A stretch of DNA of 64,000 nt from JASSUD01 sp031963045. GTDB lineage: Bacteria > Pseudomonadota > Gammaproteobacteria > Burkholderiales > Burkholderiaceae. Location of the stretch: positions 62,001 to 126,000 of the forward strand of contig JASSUK010000034.1 of NCBI GenBank assembly GCA_031963045.1, in the 5' to 3' direction. Under the pieces are notes generated by a model. The model saw only the letters and a list, made by a program, of their open reading frames with translations. It made no database searches and had not been told where the DNA came from. Of the stretch, positions 46,556-55,097 are shown in pieces (positions within the stretch are counted from its first letter, which is position 1; the number at the start of each line of letters is the position of its first letter). The translations under genes and the position numbers were made by a program.

Positions 46556-47044
46556 AATTTTAATATCTTTTATTTGAGTAAGAATATATAAAGATAAAAA
46601 TTACTCTATACACTATGGAATCACCTATGGTGAGATATGAAGTGTGTACTGCGCTTACCTTTGAGTAAGCAAATGAAGATACTGTAGTCCAGCACAAAAG
46701 ATGTGTTTAACTTTTCCCAGGGTATTAGTGGATAGCTTAAACACCGTACTTTCCCCATAGTTTCCCATGCGTCGCCGTAGCTTCTATGGCCATGCACCTT
46801 ATAACCCCTAACACTGACAATATAGATCTTTGATCTTCTAAGAGTGTGGAAATTCATATACCGCCTTTTCAAAGAGCAGTATATAAAGATGAATGAAGCA
46901 TTTGTCTAATACAACGGTATTGCTTGAAAATTTTTTTTATATAAAAACTGTGTTTTTAAAAAAATTTTATGGCGAAGCATTTTAAAAAATATCCTTCATT
47001 CTTTTGTAATTATTAATTACATACTGCCTCCAAAAAAACATATC
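46556..47044. other. AT-rich intergenic stretch
   Basis: No reliable gene. GATATGAAGTGTGT at 46634-46647 recurs at 48341-48354, so short direct repeats bracket the LRR gene. The last 150 bases are extremely AT-rich leader DNA. Confidence 0.4.
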
Positions 47045-48328
47045 ATGAAACTTACAAATAAAATTACGCCCTCAATAAATTTTCCTGTGGCGCTGATTAG
47101 AAATAAAGAAACAGATAAAGAAAATACCAATGAAAACAAGGCTGACGCTACTAACTCATCTTTTAAAAAATACAGTTATAAAAATATTTACACCTCTATT
47201 TCTAGCTTTTTTCCCAAAACACTCAAATTAGATATTAATAAGATTGAGCGCAATTCTAATCCTGATCAAACAGATCGCCAGATACCACCGGAAATGGTAG
47301 ACATAATTTTAGCGTATGTTACAAAACCATATATTCCAATAGAATCAGCACAAAAATTGTTTTTACTTATGAGGATCAATAGAACTTTTCTAAATCGAGT
47401 AAAAATAATATTAAAAAATGAGAATGTGAATTCTAGTTGGAATAAAGATAAAGACTGTATTCAGCAAATTGAAAGATCATTGAGATGGAACAGTTATATA
47501 AAATACTTAAGCAAAGCGCAACAAAGAGAATGGTGCAAGCGTAACGTGGATGCGATTGCAAAAAATAATACTTTACATGCCAATCAAATTGCATACCAGG
47601 TTAGAAGAATTCCAGACGTGGCGCAGCATATCAAACTGGATTTCGACAATATAACAGCTAAAGAAAGCAATACAATATTATGTTCCCTTTCAAAAAGAAC
47701 AGACCTAAAATCATTAGATTTATACATCGGTTATGAGAGCATCCCTATCGGGCAAAAATTTACAGAGGCGCTCATAAAAATATTAAATAAAAACACAGCA
47801 TTAGTTGACATTCCAAAACTAATATTTAGAAAAAATACATTTGATGTTAGCAAGCTTGATGCATTCATGCAGGCATTATCACAAAAAAAAGTTGGGGCGC
47901 TTAGTTTTAATGAAATAAAAATGAATGAAGAAAATATAAAAAAATGTTCTGAATATTTGAAAAAATTGGATATCCGATTTTTGTCAATAGATTGTGCCGC
48001 GCTCAGCCATGAAGGGATGAAATATTTAATTTTAAACCTACCGAAAAATCTAAAATCCCTATCATTAAAAAATAATAATATCGACACAAATATAGCTAAA
48101 TTTATTTTTGAAAATCCAAAAGACACGAAAGTAAAACATATAGATTTATCACACAACCGTCTGCGCGATTTCCAAGTCAATGATTTACGAAAAATTGCAG
48201 AACACTTATCAATCGAAAAAATAAAATTATATTACTATGGCTTACACAATGAAAAATCTTATTTTACTGGAATACAGAATAAATATAAAAATGAAATTCA
48301 AATTTTCTTTGAATTCACACCACTTTAA
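47045..48328 (+). CDS. F-box-like, leucine-rich-repeat protein
   Basis: A 427-residue protein. Residues about 79-120 (IPPEMVDIILAYV ... LFLLMRINRTFLNRV) have the pattern of an F-box: a Pro after the first Leu/Ile, then three helices. From about 210 to 400 leucine-rich repeats are visible (KSLDLYIGY, LKSLSLKNNNIDTNIAKFI, VKHIDLSHNRLRDFQVNDL), close to the RNI type. F-box/LRR is the layout of eukaryotic FBXL proteins, which bring substrates to the SCF ubiquitin ligase. Bacterial versions are delivered effectors. The ATG is preceded by a very AT-rich leader with no clear ribosome binding site. The gene has some of the most AT-biased codon use in the window, suggesting transfer. Confidence 0.8.
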   Translation: MKLTNKITPSINFPVALIRNKETDKENTNENKADATNSSFKKYSYKNIYTSISSFFPKTLKLDINKIERNSNPDQTDRQIPPEMVDIILAYVTKPYIPIESAQKLFLLMRINRTFLNRVKIILKNENVNSSWNKDKDCIQQIERSLRWNSYIKYLSKAQQREWCKRNVDAIAKNNTLHANQIAYQVRRIPDVAQHIKLDFDNITAKESNTILCSLSKRTDLKSLDLYIGYESIPIGQKFTEALIKILNKNTALVDIPKLIFRKNTFDVSKLDAFMQALSQKKVGALSFNEIKMNEENIKKCSEYLKKLDIRFLSIDCAALSHEGMKYLILNLPKNLKSLSLKNNNIDTNIAKFIFENPKDTKVKHIDLSHNRLRDFQVNDLRKIAEHLSIEKIKLYYYGLHNEKSYFTGIQNKYKNEIQIFFEFTPL

Positions 48329-48350
48329 AAAGTGCGATGGGATATGAAGT

Positions 48351-48533
48351 GTGTTACTTTATCTGCCTTTGATGATGCAATACTATATCGTCGCTCACTT
48401 ATTATTGTATTTCGTCATCAAAAATCATCCACTGTGTGATGGTAACAAGCGTATGTGCGCTTTCCTGTTTATCGATTTCCTGAACCGAAACAATGCATAT
48501 CATCTATCCAAAAAATTAAAATTTAATGCTTAA
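48351..48533 (+). pseudogene. Fic-domain remnant
   Basis: The frame contains AHLLLYFVIKNHPLCDGNKR, then MCAFLFIDFLNRNN. It matches the core of Fic/DOC proteins of the kind often fused to RhuM-like domains, with motif HPxxDGNKR. Intact Fic proteins transfer AMP or other groups from nucleotides to protein hydroxyls. Only about 60 codons remain and no N-terminal domain is found upstream, where the LRR gene stands. It is a remnant rather than a working enzyme. Confidence 0.75.
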
Positions 48534-48816
48534 ATTATATTTATTGCTGCTTGGTTACTTGACATATATTTCAATATATCGCCCTGAAATTATTACATGT
48601 TTAATTGCAAAGTTAACAAGCTATTCTTCATTTTAGCGTATGAAAGCTTAATATTAAGTTGAGCGTGTGCGCAAAAAACAAGGTCGTTACCTTATACAAA
48701 TAGTTTCGACACTGATTAGTATGAATTCGAATTATCGCACCTAATCGTGTGCGGAGTTCGGCTGCTCGTGTGTTCTGCGAACGCTTTCATTTTGATTTTA
48801 CATACTAGGAAACAAT
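48534..48816. other. Leader region of the lasso cluster
   Basis: About 280 bases without a gene. TTATACAAAT at 48692-48701 could be a -10 element of the cluster, without a good -35. A G/C-richer stretch at 48745-48790 (CGTGTGCGGAGTTCGG ... TGCGAACGC) may form a hairpin in the leader RNA. Confidence 0.35.
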
Positions 48817-48954
48817 ATGAAAAACACTAAAGACCTTAATACCAATTTCCAAGCAGAAGATGAATTCCTAACAGAATTTTGTGCTTCCGAAATGACCTTG
48901 GGGGCTGTTGGCGAGAAGAATGAAGCCGGCTTTGGTAAATATGATGATGTATAA
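48817..48954 (+). CDS. Lasso peptide precursor (A)
   Basis: A 45-residue precursor, too short for routine gene calling. The leader is residues 1-28 and the predicted core is residues 29-45, GAVGEKNEAGFGKYDDV. Three class features support this. Thr27 sits at the penultimate leader position, the main recognition residue. Gly29 is core position 1. Glu36 is core position 8, giving an eight-membered macrolactam ring between the Gly1 amine and the Glu8 side chain. Phe11 and Tyr14 of the core are candidate plugs that lock the tail in the ring. CTAGGA lies 5-10 bases before the ATG. The ring is similar in style to burhizin-type peptides of fungal-endosymbiont Burkholderia (Gly1/Glu8, from memory). 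A lasso cyclase and exporter follow on the same strand. Confidence 0.85.
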   Translation: MKNTKDLNTNFQAEDEFLTEFCASEMTLGAVGEKNEAGFGKYDDV

Positions 48955-48978
48955 AAACTAAATAAGTATCTAACCTAG

Positions 48979-49062
48979 CACCAAGCAAGCAGGCTTCACA
49001 TCGGCTCTATTTTGGGAACACAAAATCCTAGATAGTAAAAGAGATGGAGCTCTTGCTTGGTG
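48979..49062 (+). promoter_or_regulatory. Hairpin region between lasso precursor and cyclase
   Basis: CACCAAGCAAG (48979-48989) and CTTGCTTGGTG (49052-49062) are exact complements. Inside them ATTTTG-GGAACA-CAAAAT forms a second small hairpin. The structured RNA could protect the precursor message or reduce read-through, as often seen after RiPP precursor genes. The 254-base gap holds no protease gene. Confidence 0.55.
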
Positions 49063-49207
49063 TTACGTCGGCTTACCCTACGCCGCAAACAGAGGGTAGT
49101 CAGCTAATAGTTGGAAGCACAAAGGTATCGTTATTGGCGATAGCCTGCGCAGAAGAGAAGAATGAGCGGTCATTTTAGAATTTTCAACCCCTTTATTAGA
49201 TCTTCCT

Positions 49208-50953
49208 ATGGCAATAGTTGGCATCGCTTACCCACATTCGCAAGCTTATTTAACCGATAACCGACATTGGCAAATCATACGTGATAAGGCTAATCAGGTT
49301 GCGGGTGCATTGTGGCAGGAGAAAGATTCCTACCATAGTACACATGTCATACAGGGAGAGAGGGAGTCGTATTTTTATTGTCTTTATGGCGATGCGTTTT
49401 CTAAAGTCGATAATGTTCCTCTGTGCGAAGCGGATTTATATGAAATTGCTTTAAAAGGCCCGGAGCAGTTAACTGCTCACTTTTGGGGGAAGTATCTATT
49501 TATATGTTTTGACAAAGCTGCCAAGCAATTTATCTGTTGCAGCGATCCTAGTAGTCAGTGGACTGTGTATTGGTCTTGGTCAGCGCAGCATGGCTTGTGG
49601 TTCTCAGATACGATTACCTGCCTGCATCAGGCGTTGAGAGAGCGAGGCGAACGCCCAGGGTGGAATACCACTTTTTTCAGTATGTGGTTGCGCACTGGGA
49701 CGGTTCAAAACGGCACACTGCCTTTTGATTCTATCTCCGAAGTTCCAGCAGGTTGTGTAGTTGCTTATTCTCCAGGGCAAAAACCAAAAATGACGCCCGT
49801 TTGGGATCCGCTTGCGCATCCTACTCAGAGCGCATCACACAATCCGTTCGATATTCTCAAAAATTATCTTAGCCTGCACCTGTCTCCTAACGATCAGCCT
49901 GTGCTGGAGTTATCCGGCGGTTTGGAGTCTAGTTCCATTTTGCTGGCTTTGCGTGCGATATCCTCAGGGCCATTGAACTGTGCGCACTATTACAATAGTC
50001 ATGTGGCTTCCTCTAATGAACTAGAGCACGCTCGAAAAGTCGCACAACACGTGCGCGCACGTCTGTATGAAATCGATACGCAAGTATTGTCATTCGCACC
50101 ACTGCAAGAGATTCCGCAGGTGGCAAAGCCGCATCTTAGATATTGTCTATTAGGGTTTCAGCAATCCATTGCTAACCGACTAGATAAGGCAGAGAACACG
50201 CTACTTATCAATGGGCATGGTGGAGATTCACTGTTTCTGGCTCCACCTCCTTATAGCGCACTGGCAGATGCTTTACTCACTTTGCGCTGGCGGCAACTCA
50301 AGCGTATAGCGATGGGGTTGGCATTGATGCGTAGGGCCCCGCTTTTTCAGGTGGCACAGCGAGCGGTGAAGTCGCTGTTCTCGTCAGATCCCTTTCATCA
50401 TATAGCAAGCAACTTTACACTTTTTTCTGAGGCCGCTCGCCAGCAACCCATCGATGGCCGATCGCATTTACATCCCTTTATCCAAAAAACAAAACATCAT
50501 TTGCCGGGCAAGTGGTATCAACTCTTTTTAGCTTTTTTATCGCTTGATGATATTCGGTCACCAGCCTACCCTTTCAAGACATTCACACATTACCCTTTTT
50601 TGTGCCAACCCATGGTCGAAATGGCGCTTTCTACACCCAGTTATGCGCACTTTGAGGATGCTCATAATCGCATCCTTTTGAGAAAAGCGGTCTCTGAAGC
50701 AACTGGCTATCCACATCTTTGGAGGCGTAATAAAGGGGAAACAACCGGTATTAATCTACTTGGTATTCGCCAACATAAAGACTATGTGACGGCGCTCTGC
50801 TTGGAAGGATTTCTTGCAAAGTCAGGGTATATTGATGTAGCGCAAACCCATGCAGCTATTCGAGAAAGCAGTAAAGGGCACAATGGTTACTTTATGGATA
50901 TTTTGAATATTTTCGCGGTAGAACTCTTTATTCAGGGATGGCAACGCGTGTGA
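49208..50953 (+). CDS. Lasso peptide macrolactam synthetase (C), asparagine-synthase-like
   Basis: A 581-residue enzyme of the asparagine synthetase B fold. In lasso pathways it adenylates the core Glu/Asp side chain with ATP and closes the ring with the core amine. An N-terminal glutaminase-like domain spans about 1-190 and lacks the catalytic Cys2 (it starts MAIVGIAY), as expected for the class. The synthetase domain carries the PP-loop as SGGLESS at residues 236-242, where the usual form is SGGxDS, and later GHGGDSLF. Length is normal. It overlaps the exporter gene by 16 bases, so translation is probably coupled. The start ATG lies 5 bases after TCTTCCT, without a strong ribosome binding site. 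Confidence 0.9.
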   Translation: MAIVGIAYPHSQAYLTDNRHWQIIRDKANQVAGALWQEKDSYHSTHVIQGERESYFYCLYGDAFSKVDNVPLCEADLYEIALKGPEQLTAHFWGKYLFICFDKAAKQFICCSDPSSQWTVYWSWSAQHGLWFSDTITCLHQALRERGERPGWNTTFFSMWLRTGTVQNGTLPFDSISEVPAGCVVAYSPGQKPKMTPVWDPLAHPTQSASHNPFDILKNYLSLHLSPNDQPVLELSGGLESSSILLALRAISSGPLNCAHYYNSHVASSNELEHARKVAQHVRARLYEIDTQVLSFAPLQEIPQVAKPHLRYCLLGFQQSIANRLDKAENTLLINGHGGDSLFLAPPPYSALADALLTLRWRQLKRIAMGLALMRRAPLFQVAQRAVKSLFSSDPFHHIASNFTLFSEAARQQPIDGRSHLHPFIQKTKHHLPGKWYQLFLAFLSLDDIRSPAYPFKTFTHYPFLCQPMVEMALSTPSYAHFEDAHNRILLRKAVSEATGYPHLWRRNKGETTGINLLGIRQHKDYVTALCLEGFLAKSGYIDVAQTHAAIRESSKGHNGYFMDILNIFAVELFIQGWQRV

Positions 50954-52719
50954 GCAGACTAGAACCGCCCTATGCTTTGAAGACCATCCTTTTTCTAATG
51001 AAATGCTTATGGTCCAATACCTGGTCTGCGCATATTCAAGTGATCGTAGCCATTGCCTGCACCAGCGCGGCAATTGGCTTGAATGTAGCCGCCCCTATAT
51101 TGCTCAAACACTTGATTGATCTCTTTTCTACTTCATCGCCTTCCATGATGGTGGCCTATGCACTTTGCATAGGGTATGGAGGTGCGTGGTTTTTCTCACA
51201 AGCTTTACGCCACGCAAATCAATACCTCTTTGTTGTGATCAATGAGCGCATTAAGCGCATGATCACGCTCAATTATGTCAGCCAGGTACTCGCTCGACCG
51301 GCAGTAGCGCTCAATGATCACCAAACTGGAACCACCACTAGTGAAATACGGCGCGCTCAAGATAGCGTCAAAGGTAGTCTGCTTGGGATTTTTTGGAATA
51401 TTGCGCCCCTTTTTATCGAAATCGTGTTTGCTGGCTTTGTGGTGCTTTCTTTATTTGGTGCACTCTATTGCGCTGTTTTATTAGGATTTTTATTAGCTTA
51501 CCTTTGTTTCACCACAGCGACAGTTAAGCGTTGTGAAGCGCTACAGCGTAAAGCCAATGCCGCAGCGGACCGTGCCTCTGCTAGCTTAATCGATGCACTA
51601 AGTCATGCAGATACCATCAAAGCTTTTTCAAATGAAGCCAGTGAGGTCGCACAACTGGATGATACTTTTCATGCTTGTGAGCAAACGAGTGTGCGTATTA
51701 CCCGCAAAATGGGGATATTTGGCACGATTCAATTGCTCATTATCGGCATTGGCCTAACAGTCCTAACCTTCATGGCTTGTCGAGATATTCTGGCGCATCG
51801 GCTAACGATTGGCGATTTTGCACTTTTAAGTAATTATCTATTGCAGTTCACCTTACCGCTTGGCGCTTTCGGGTATGCGATACGAGAAGCGCATCTTGGT
51901 TTATTTAATCTAGGGGAATTGTTAGAAAAACTGAGCATACGTCAGCTTTTTCAGCCTATGCGTCCTATTCTTTTTAAGCAAGCACCCTCCATTGAATTCC
52001 GAGATGCCTGTTTTCACCATACTTTTGGTAAGCCGATTTTAAATCGTGCCCGTTTTTCTATTCCTGCAGGGACATTTTGCGCGGTTGTTGGCTCAACCGG
52101 GGCAGGAAAATCTACCCTGATGAAATTGCTGCTAGGGTTATATACGCTTGATTCCGGACAGATATTGATAGATGGTCGACCGATTGAAGCATTCGATGCA
52201 TCATCATTACGCCAATCCATCAGCTATATGACACAGGATGTCCATTTATTGGATCGCTCCTTACTCGAAAATATCTGTTTTGCTTGCCCCCAGGCATCTA
52301 ATGCAGCCATTCAACAAGCCATCCATGTTTCGATGCTAGCGCCGGTCATTGCGGCAGCGAAAGAGGGACTCGACACACGCATTGGGGAGCGAGGGAATAA
52401 ATTATCTGGCGGCGAGCGGCAAAGAGTAGCGCTTGCACGCGCGTTGTTACGGCAAAGCCCTTTATTACTTTTGGATGAACCTACTGCAGCGCTTGATGCA
52501 CAGACTGAAAATGCCATTTTTCAGCATCTTTATACCAATTATCAGCACACCACCCGGTTTGTTATTGCGCATCGGCTTGCAGCCATTAAGCACGCCGATT
52601 TAATTCTCGTGTTGAAAGAGGGAGTTATCGCAGAATCTGGCACCCACGAAAGCCTGTTAGCGCAACAAGGTATGTATGCGGATCTTTGGCATAAGCAAAA
52701 CGAGATGCGACGTGCTTAG
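50938..52719 (+). CDS. Lasso peptide ABC exporter (D)
   Basis: A 593-residue ABC half-transporter with fused membrane and ATPase domains, expected to work as a homodimer in the inner membrane and export the mature peptide, which also gives immunity. Six hydrophobic helices lie within about residues 25-310. The nucleotide-binding domain has Walker A GSTGAGKS near 385, the signature LSGGERQ near 488, Walker B LLLLDEPTAALD near 511 and the switch His in FVIAHRL. There is no N-terminal peptidase C39 domain, so it cannot remove the leader. The ATG at 50938 lies within the end of the cyclase gene. A hairpin follows the stop. Confidence 0.9.
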   Translation: MATRVSRLEPPYALKTILFLMKCLWSNTWSAHIQVIVAIACTSAAIGLNVAAPILLKHLIDLFSTSSPSMMVAYALCIGYGGAWFFSQALRHANQYLFVVINERIKRMITLNYVSQVLARPAVALNDHQTGTTTSEIRRAQDSVKGSLLGIFWNIAPLFIEIVFAGFVVLSLFGALYCAVLLGFLLAYLCFTTATVKRCEALQRKANAAADRASASLIDALSHADTIKAFSNEASEVAQLDDTFHACEQTSVRITRKMGIFGTIQLLIIGIGLTVLTFMACRDILAHRLTIGDFALLSNYLLQFTLPLGAFGYAIREAHLGLFNLGELLEKLSIRQLFQPMRPILFKQAPSIEFRDACFHHTFGKPILNRARFSIPAGTFCAVVGSTGAGKSTLMKLLLGLYTLDSGQILIDGRPIEAFDASSLRQSISYMTQDVHLLDRSLLENICFACPQASNAAIQQAIHVSMLAPVIAAAKEGLDTRIGERGNKLSGGERQRVALARALLRQSPLLLLDEPTAALDAQTENAIFQHLYTNYQHTTRFVIAHRLAAIKHADLILVLKEGVIAESGTHESLLAQQGMYADLWHKQNEMRRA

Positions 52720-52752
52720 GTAGCATTGTATTCGTAGCATCCCATGCTAGAT

Positions 52753-52785
52753 GGGCCGGATTCTGTATTGCACAGAACCCGGCCC
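52753..52785 (+). terminator. Hairpin after the lasso operon
   Basis: GGGCCGG and TTCTGT pair with ACAGAA and CCGGCCC around ATTGC with one mismatch. The T-tract is weak. The inner stem and loop resemble the terminator at 19127-19167. Confidence 0.6.
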
Positions 52786-53227
52786 AAATTGACAGAGTAC
52801 GGTAAGCAGAAATTAGCTTCATATACTATCTATCCATTATTTAATTCCACTGCAGAACTTGCATTGCTCCTCTGTCCAGCTTTCGCGAAGAGGGATTTCA
52901 ATATGTTCAATCACACCCTGCTTGCAGCTGATTTTTATGTTTTTTATAAGGTGTTTACCGTATACGGGAAGGCGCATGTATTGATACATAGCAAGAAGTG
53001 ACTATGAGCAAGAATTTTCCCAGCACGGCAACGCTATGCACCGGACTGGATTTTAAGATTTTTCTCTATGGCCGCTGCGCTATTGCAGGTGCTGCCTGGG
53101 TAGTGTGCGTTATTGCCGGGCATTTAAAAAGCTGCCCTGAATATCAAAATGCTGTGCTAAAGCACACAGCAATTGATTCAGCCCCCGCAAGACAATATGT
53201 TTTGCTTATAAGGATCTTCAAAATAAA
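52786..53227. other. Stretch behind the lasso operon without a clear gene
   Basis: Short open frames exist (for example one from 52998 reading a hydrophobic IAGAAWVVCVIAGHL), but none has good codon structure throughout. I looked for a transglutaminase-like lasso B protease and saw none. It may contain decayed coding DNA. Confidence 0.4.
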
Positions 53228-53521
53228 ATGGTCTCTTCAAAAATTCACGCTGCTGCTGAGAGTTCGCGTAATGCGGCACTTATGGCCTCTTTCTTTGGCT
53301 CCCATCATTTTGCTAAAGCAAATGAGATAAACGACAAGCAGGATAAAGTCCTAGCTAATTGCACTCCTAGCCCTGAGTTTCTCGCGCTTGAAAAAACTTG
53401 TATGGAGCTTCAAAAGCAACTGGCTCAAAAAGATGAAAGACAATCGGCTCTTGAGGAACAACTGTCTAAAAAAGACCAGATGATAGAAAAATTAATGTAT
53501 GCAGTACTTGAAAGAGTCTAA
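53228..53521 (+). CDS. Small coiled-coil protein
   Basis: Unknown family, 97 residues. The N-terminal 50 are polar and Ala/Ser/Asn-rich. The C-terminal 40 are a coiled coil (LQKQLAQKDERQSALEEQ, then KKDQMIEKLMYAVLERV). Layout and ending resemble the coiled-coil tails of the proteins at 26311 and 36721. AAGGAT lies about 13 bases before the ATG. It could be a shortened relative of those proteins. Confidence 0.55.
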   Translation: MVSSKIHAAAESSRNAALMASFFGSHHFAKANEINDKQDKVLANCTPSPEFLALEKTCMELQKQLAQKDERQSALEEQLSKKDQMIEKLMYAVLERV

Positions 53522-53658
53522 AAATAGAGTGCAGTGCTCCGCACAGAAAAGTCTATAAAAAATACCTTCCCAGCATGAGGAATCTATGATCTATTCAATG
53601 TATCCTATCTTTCTATTGTCAATCCTGACACAGGTACTAGCTACAACAAGGGCACACA

Positions 53659-54204
53659 ATGATCAACTCCCCTACCCCAGTTCAATCTTTGTTAGCTCGA
53701 CGCATTCCTTACGCTTCTAGCGAAAACAATCCCAGTGGATTGCTTGGCGCGCACCCAGCTATGCCGGCAGAGCACGAACATACTTTGACTCGCCTGGCAG
53801 TAGAAACATTAAAGCATGTTGATCTGCCTATCTCTGCAAAAGCTATGCCTAATAAGGCTTTTAATTCTAGTTTCTCAGAAAAGGCTGGCTATAGTTTGGC
53901 AGGTTTTACCATCCTGGCAGGTATAGCCACCGTAGCTGCGCTATTAGCACTCCCCACCATGCCCTTGCTGGGTATATCTGGGCTTTTGTGCATCCAGTTT
54001 GCCACCTGTATGGCTAGGATTGCAGCGCATTTATACTGCCTCGAGAGCACAAAGGTTCAAAAGTCTGAAGATTATGCAATGGAGCCATTGTTCCCTGTCG
54101 CTAGAGCGCGCAACACCTCCACTTTCATTGCTAAAGAGGCGCCCTCTTTAGGACGCCCCACTACTTTCTATCGCTGTGAGCATAGAGTCGGTCATGCAGC
54201 ATGA
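53659..54204 (+). CDS. Paired-helix membrane protein overlapping aroE
   Basis: Unknown family, 181 residues. Residues 1-75 are soluble. A hydrophobic hairpin lies at about 78-120 (YSLAGFTILAGIATVAALLAL and LLGISGLLCIQFATCMARIA). The remaining 60 residues are polar. It has the paired-helix layout common in the window. Its TGA overlaps the ATG of aroE as ATGA, so the two are probably translated together although their roles look unrelated. An ACAAGGGCACAC stretch precedes its ATG. Confidence 0.7.
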   Translation: MINSPTPVQSLLARRIPYASSENNPSGLLGAHPAMPAEHEHTLTRLAVETLKHVDLPISAKAMPNKAFNSSFSEKAGYSLAGFTILAGIATVAALLALPTMPLLGISGLLCIQFATCMARIAAHLYCLESTKVQKSEDYAMEPLFPVARARNTSTFIAKEAPSLGRPTTFYRCEHRVGHAA

Positions 54205-55097
54205 TTATTGATCGCTATGCGGTAATTGGGCAGCCTGTTTCACATAGCCAATCTCCATGGATCCATGGAGAATTTGCTCGTCAAACAAGGCAGCTCTTGG
54301 AGTACACGCGTTTGCCTGCTCCGCTTGATGGTTTTCTGGCTACGGCTAATGCTTATGCAGAGCTTGGGGGGCGAGGGTTGAATGTGACGCTTCCATTTAA
54401 GCAGCAGGCTTATGCGATGGCGGATGTTCTTTCTCCTCGAGCTTCATTGGCAGGTGCGGTAAATACTTTGCGTATAGAACGTGATGAGGAGCAAAGCGCA
54501 CCGACGAAAATACGTTGGTATGGAGATAATACCGATGGTGTAGGGTTGGTACGGGATTTGGAGCGGCATATGCAGCACCCGCTTCGGGGTGCACGTTTAT
54601 TGTTACTAGGAGCAGGCGGGGCTGCGCGTGGAGCGCTAGCAGCGCTGATAGAAACAAGCCCTTCAGATATAGTTGTTCTTAACCGCACCACAGCACGCGC
54701 TAAAGAATTAGTTGAGCACTTTACAGAACATGCTGCGCGCTATGGCTGCAGATTGCATGCGGCTGAAGATAGCTCATCTCTTTCTGCTAGCGACCCCAGG
54801 CTAAAGGCTTTTGATGTAATCATCAATGCCAGTGCAGCGAGCCTGCAAGGCAGCACACTAGAAATAGATGCTTCTGCTTGGAGCCCTTCACATACCCTTG
54901 CCTACGACATGATGTATGGCGCGCAACTTACCCCTTTTATGCAGCAAGCCAAAGATAACGGTGCTATTGCTGTTGATGGTTTAGGTATGCTGGTTGAACA
55001 GGCTGCAGAGTCTTTTTATATATGGCGCGAAGTACGCCCAAGCGTAGAGCCCGTTCTTGCTGCATTGCGAGCTAGATTAATTGAGGGCACGCCCTAA
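54201..55097 (+). CDS. aroE: Shikimate dehydrogenase AroE
   Basis: AroE reduces 3-dehydroshikimate to shikimate with NADPH in the pathway to aromatic amino acids. The N-terminus has the substrate-binding GQPVSHSQSPWIHGEF. NVTLPFKQ carries the catalytic Lys, and GDNTDGVG and the nucleotide-binding GAGGAARGAL are present, as is a late DGLGMLVEQAAESF. The 298-residue length is slightly above the usual 270-290. The start overlaps the previous effector-like gene by 4 bases, and the end overlaps the convergent gene at 55094 by 4 bases, so the gene is tightly packed among accessory genes. Confidence 0.95.
   Translation: MIIDRYAVIGQPVSHSQSPWIHGEFARQTRQLLEYTRLPAPLDGFLATANAYAELGGRGLNVTLPFKQQAYAMADVLSPRASLAGAVNTLRIERDEEQSAPTKIRWYGDNTDGVGLVRDLERHMQHPLRGARLLLLGAGGAARGALAALIETSPSDIVVLNRTTARAKELVEHFTEHAARYGCRLHAAEDSSSLSASDPRLKAFDVIINASAASLQGSTLEIDASAWSPSHTLAYDMMYGAQLTPFMQQAKDNGAIAVDGLGMLVEQAAESFYIWREVRPSVEPVLAALRARLIEGTP

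Noticed and set aside
46621..46872. 83-codon minus-strand frame
   Set aside because: No recognisable domain, no ribosome binding site and unusual composition; probably chance.
48955..49207. Possible remnant of the lasso B protease in the A-C gap
   Set aside because: Short frames such as one reading GALAWCYVGLPYAANRG look faintly enzyme-like, but none carries the Cys/His context of the transglutaminase fold and all stop within 45 codons.
52998..53330. 110-codon frame behind the lasso operon
   Set aside because: It overlaps the better supported coiled-coil gene at 53228 in another frame, has no clear ribosome binding site, and its hydrophobic stretch alone is not enough.
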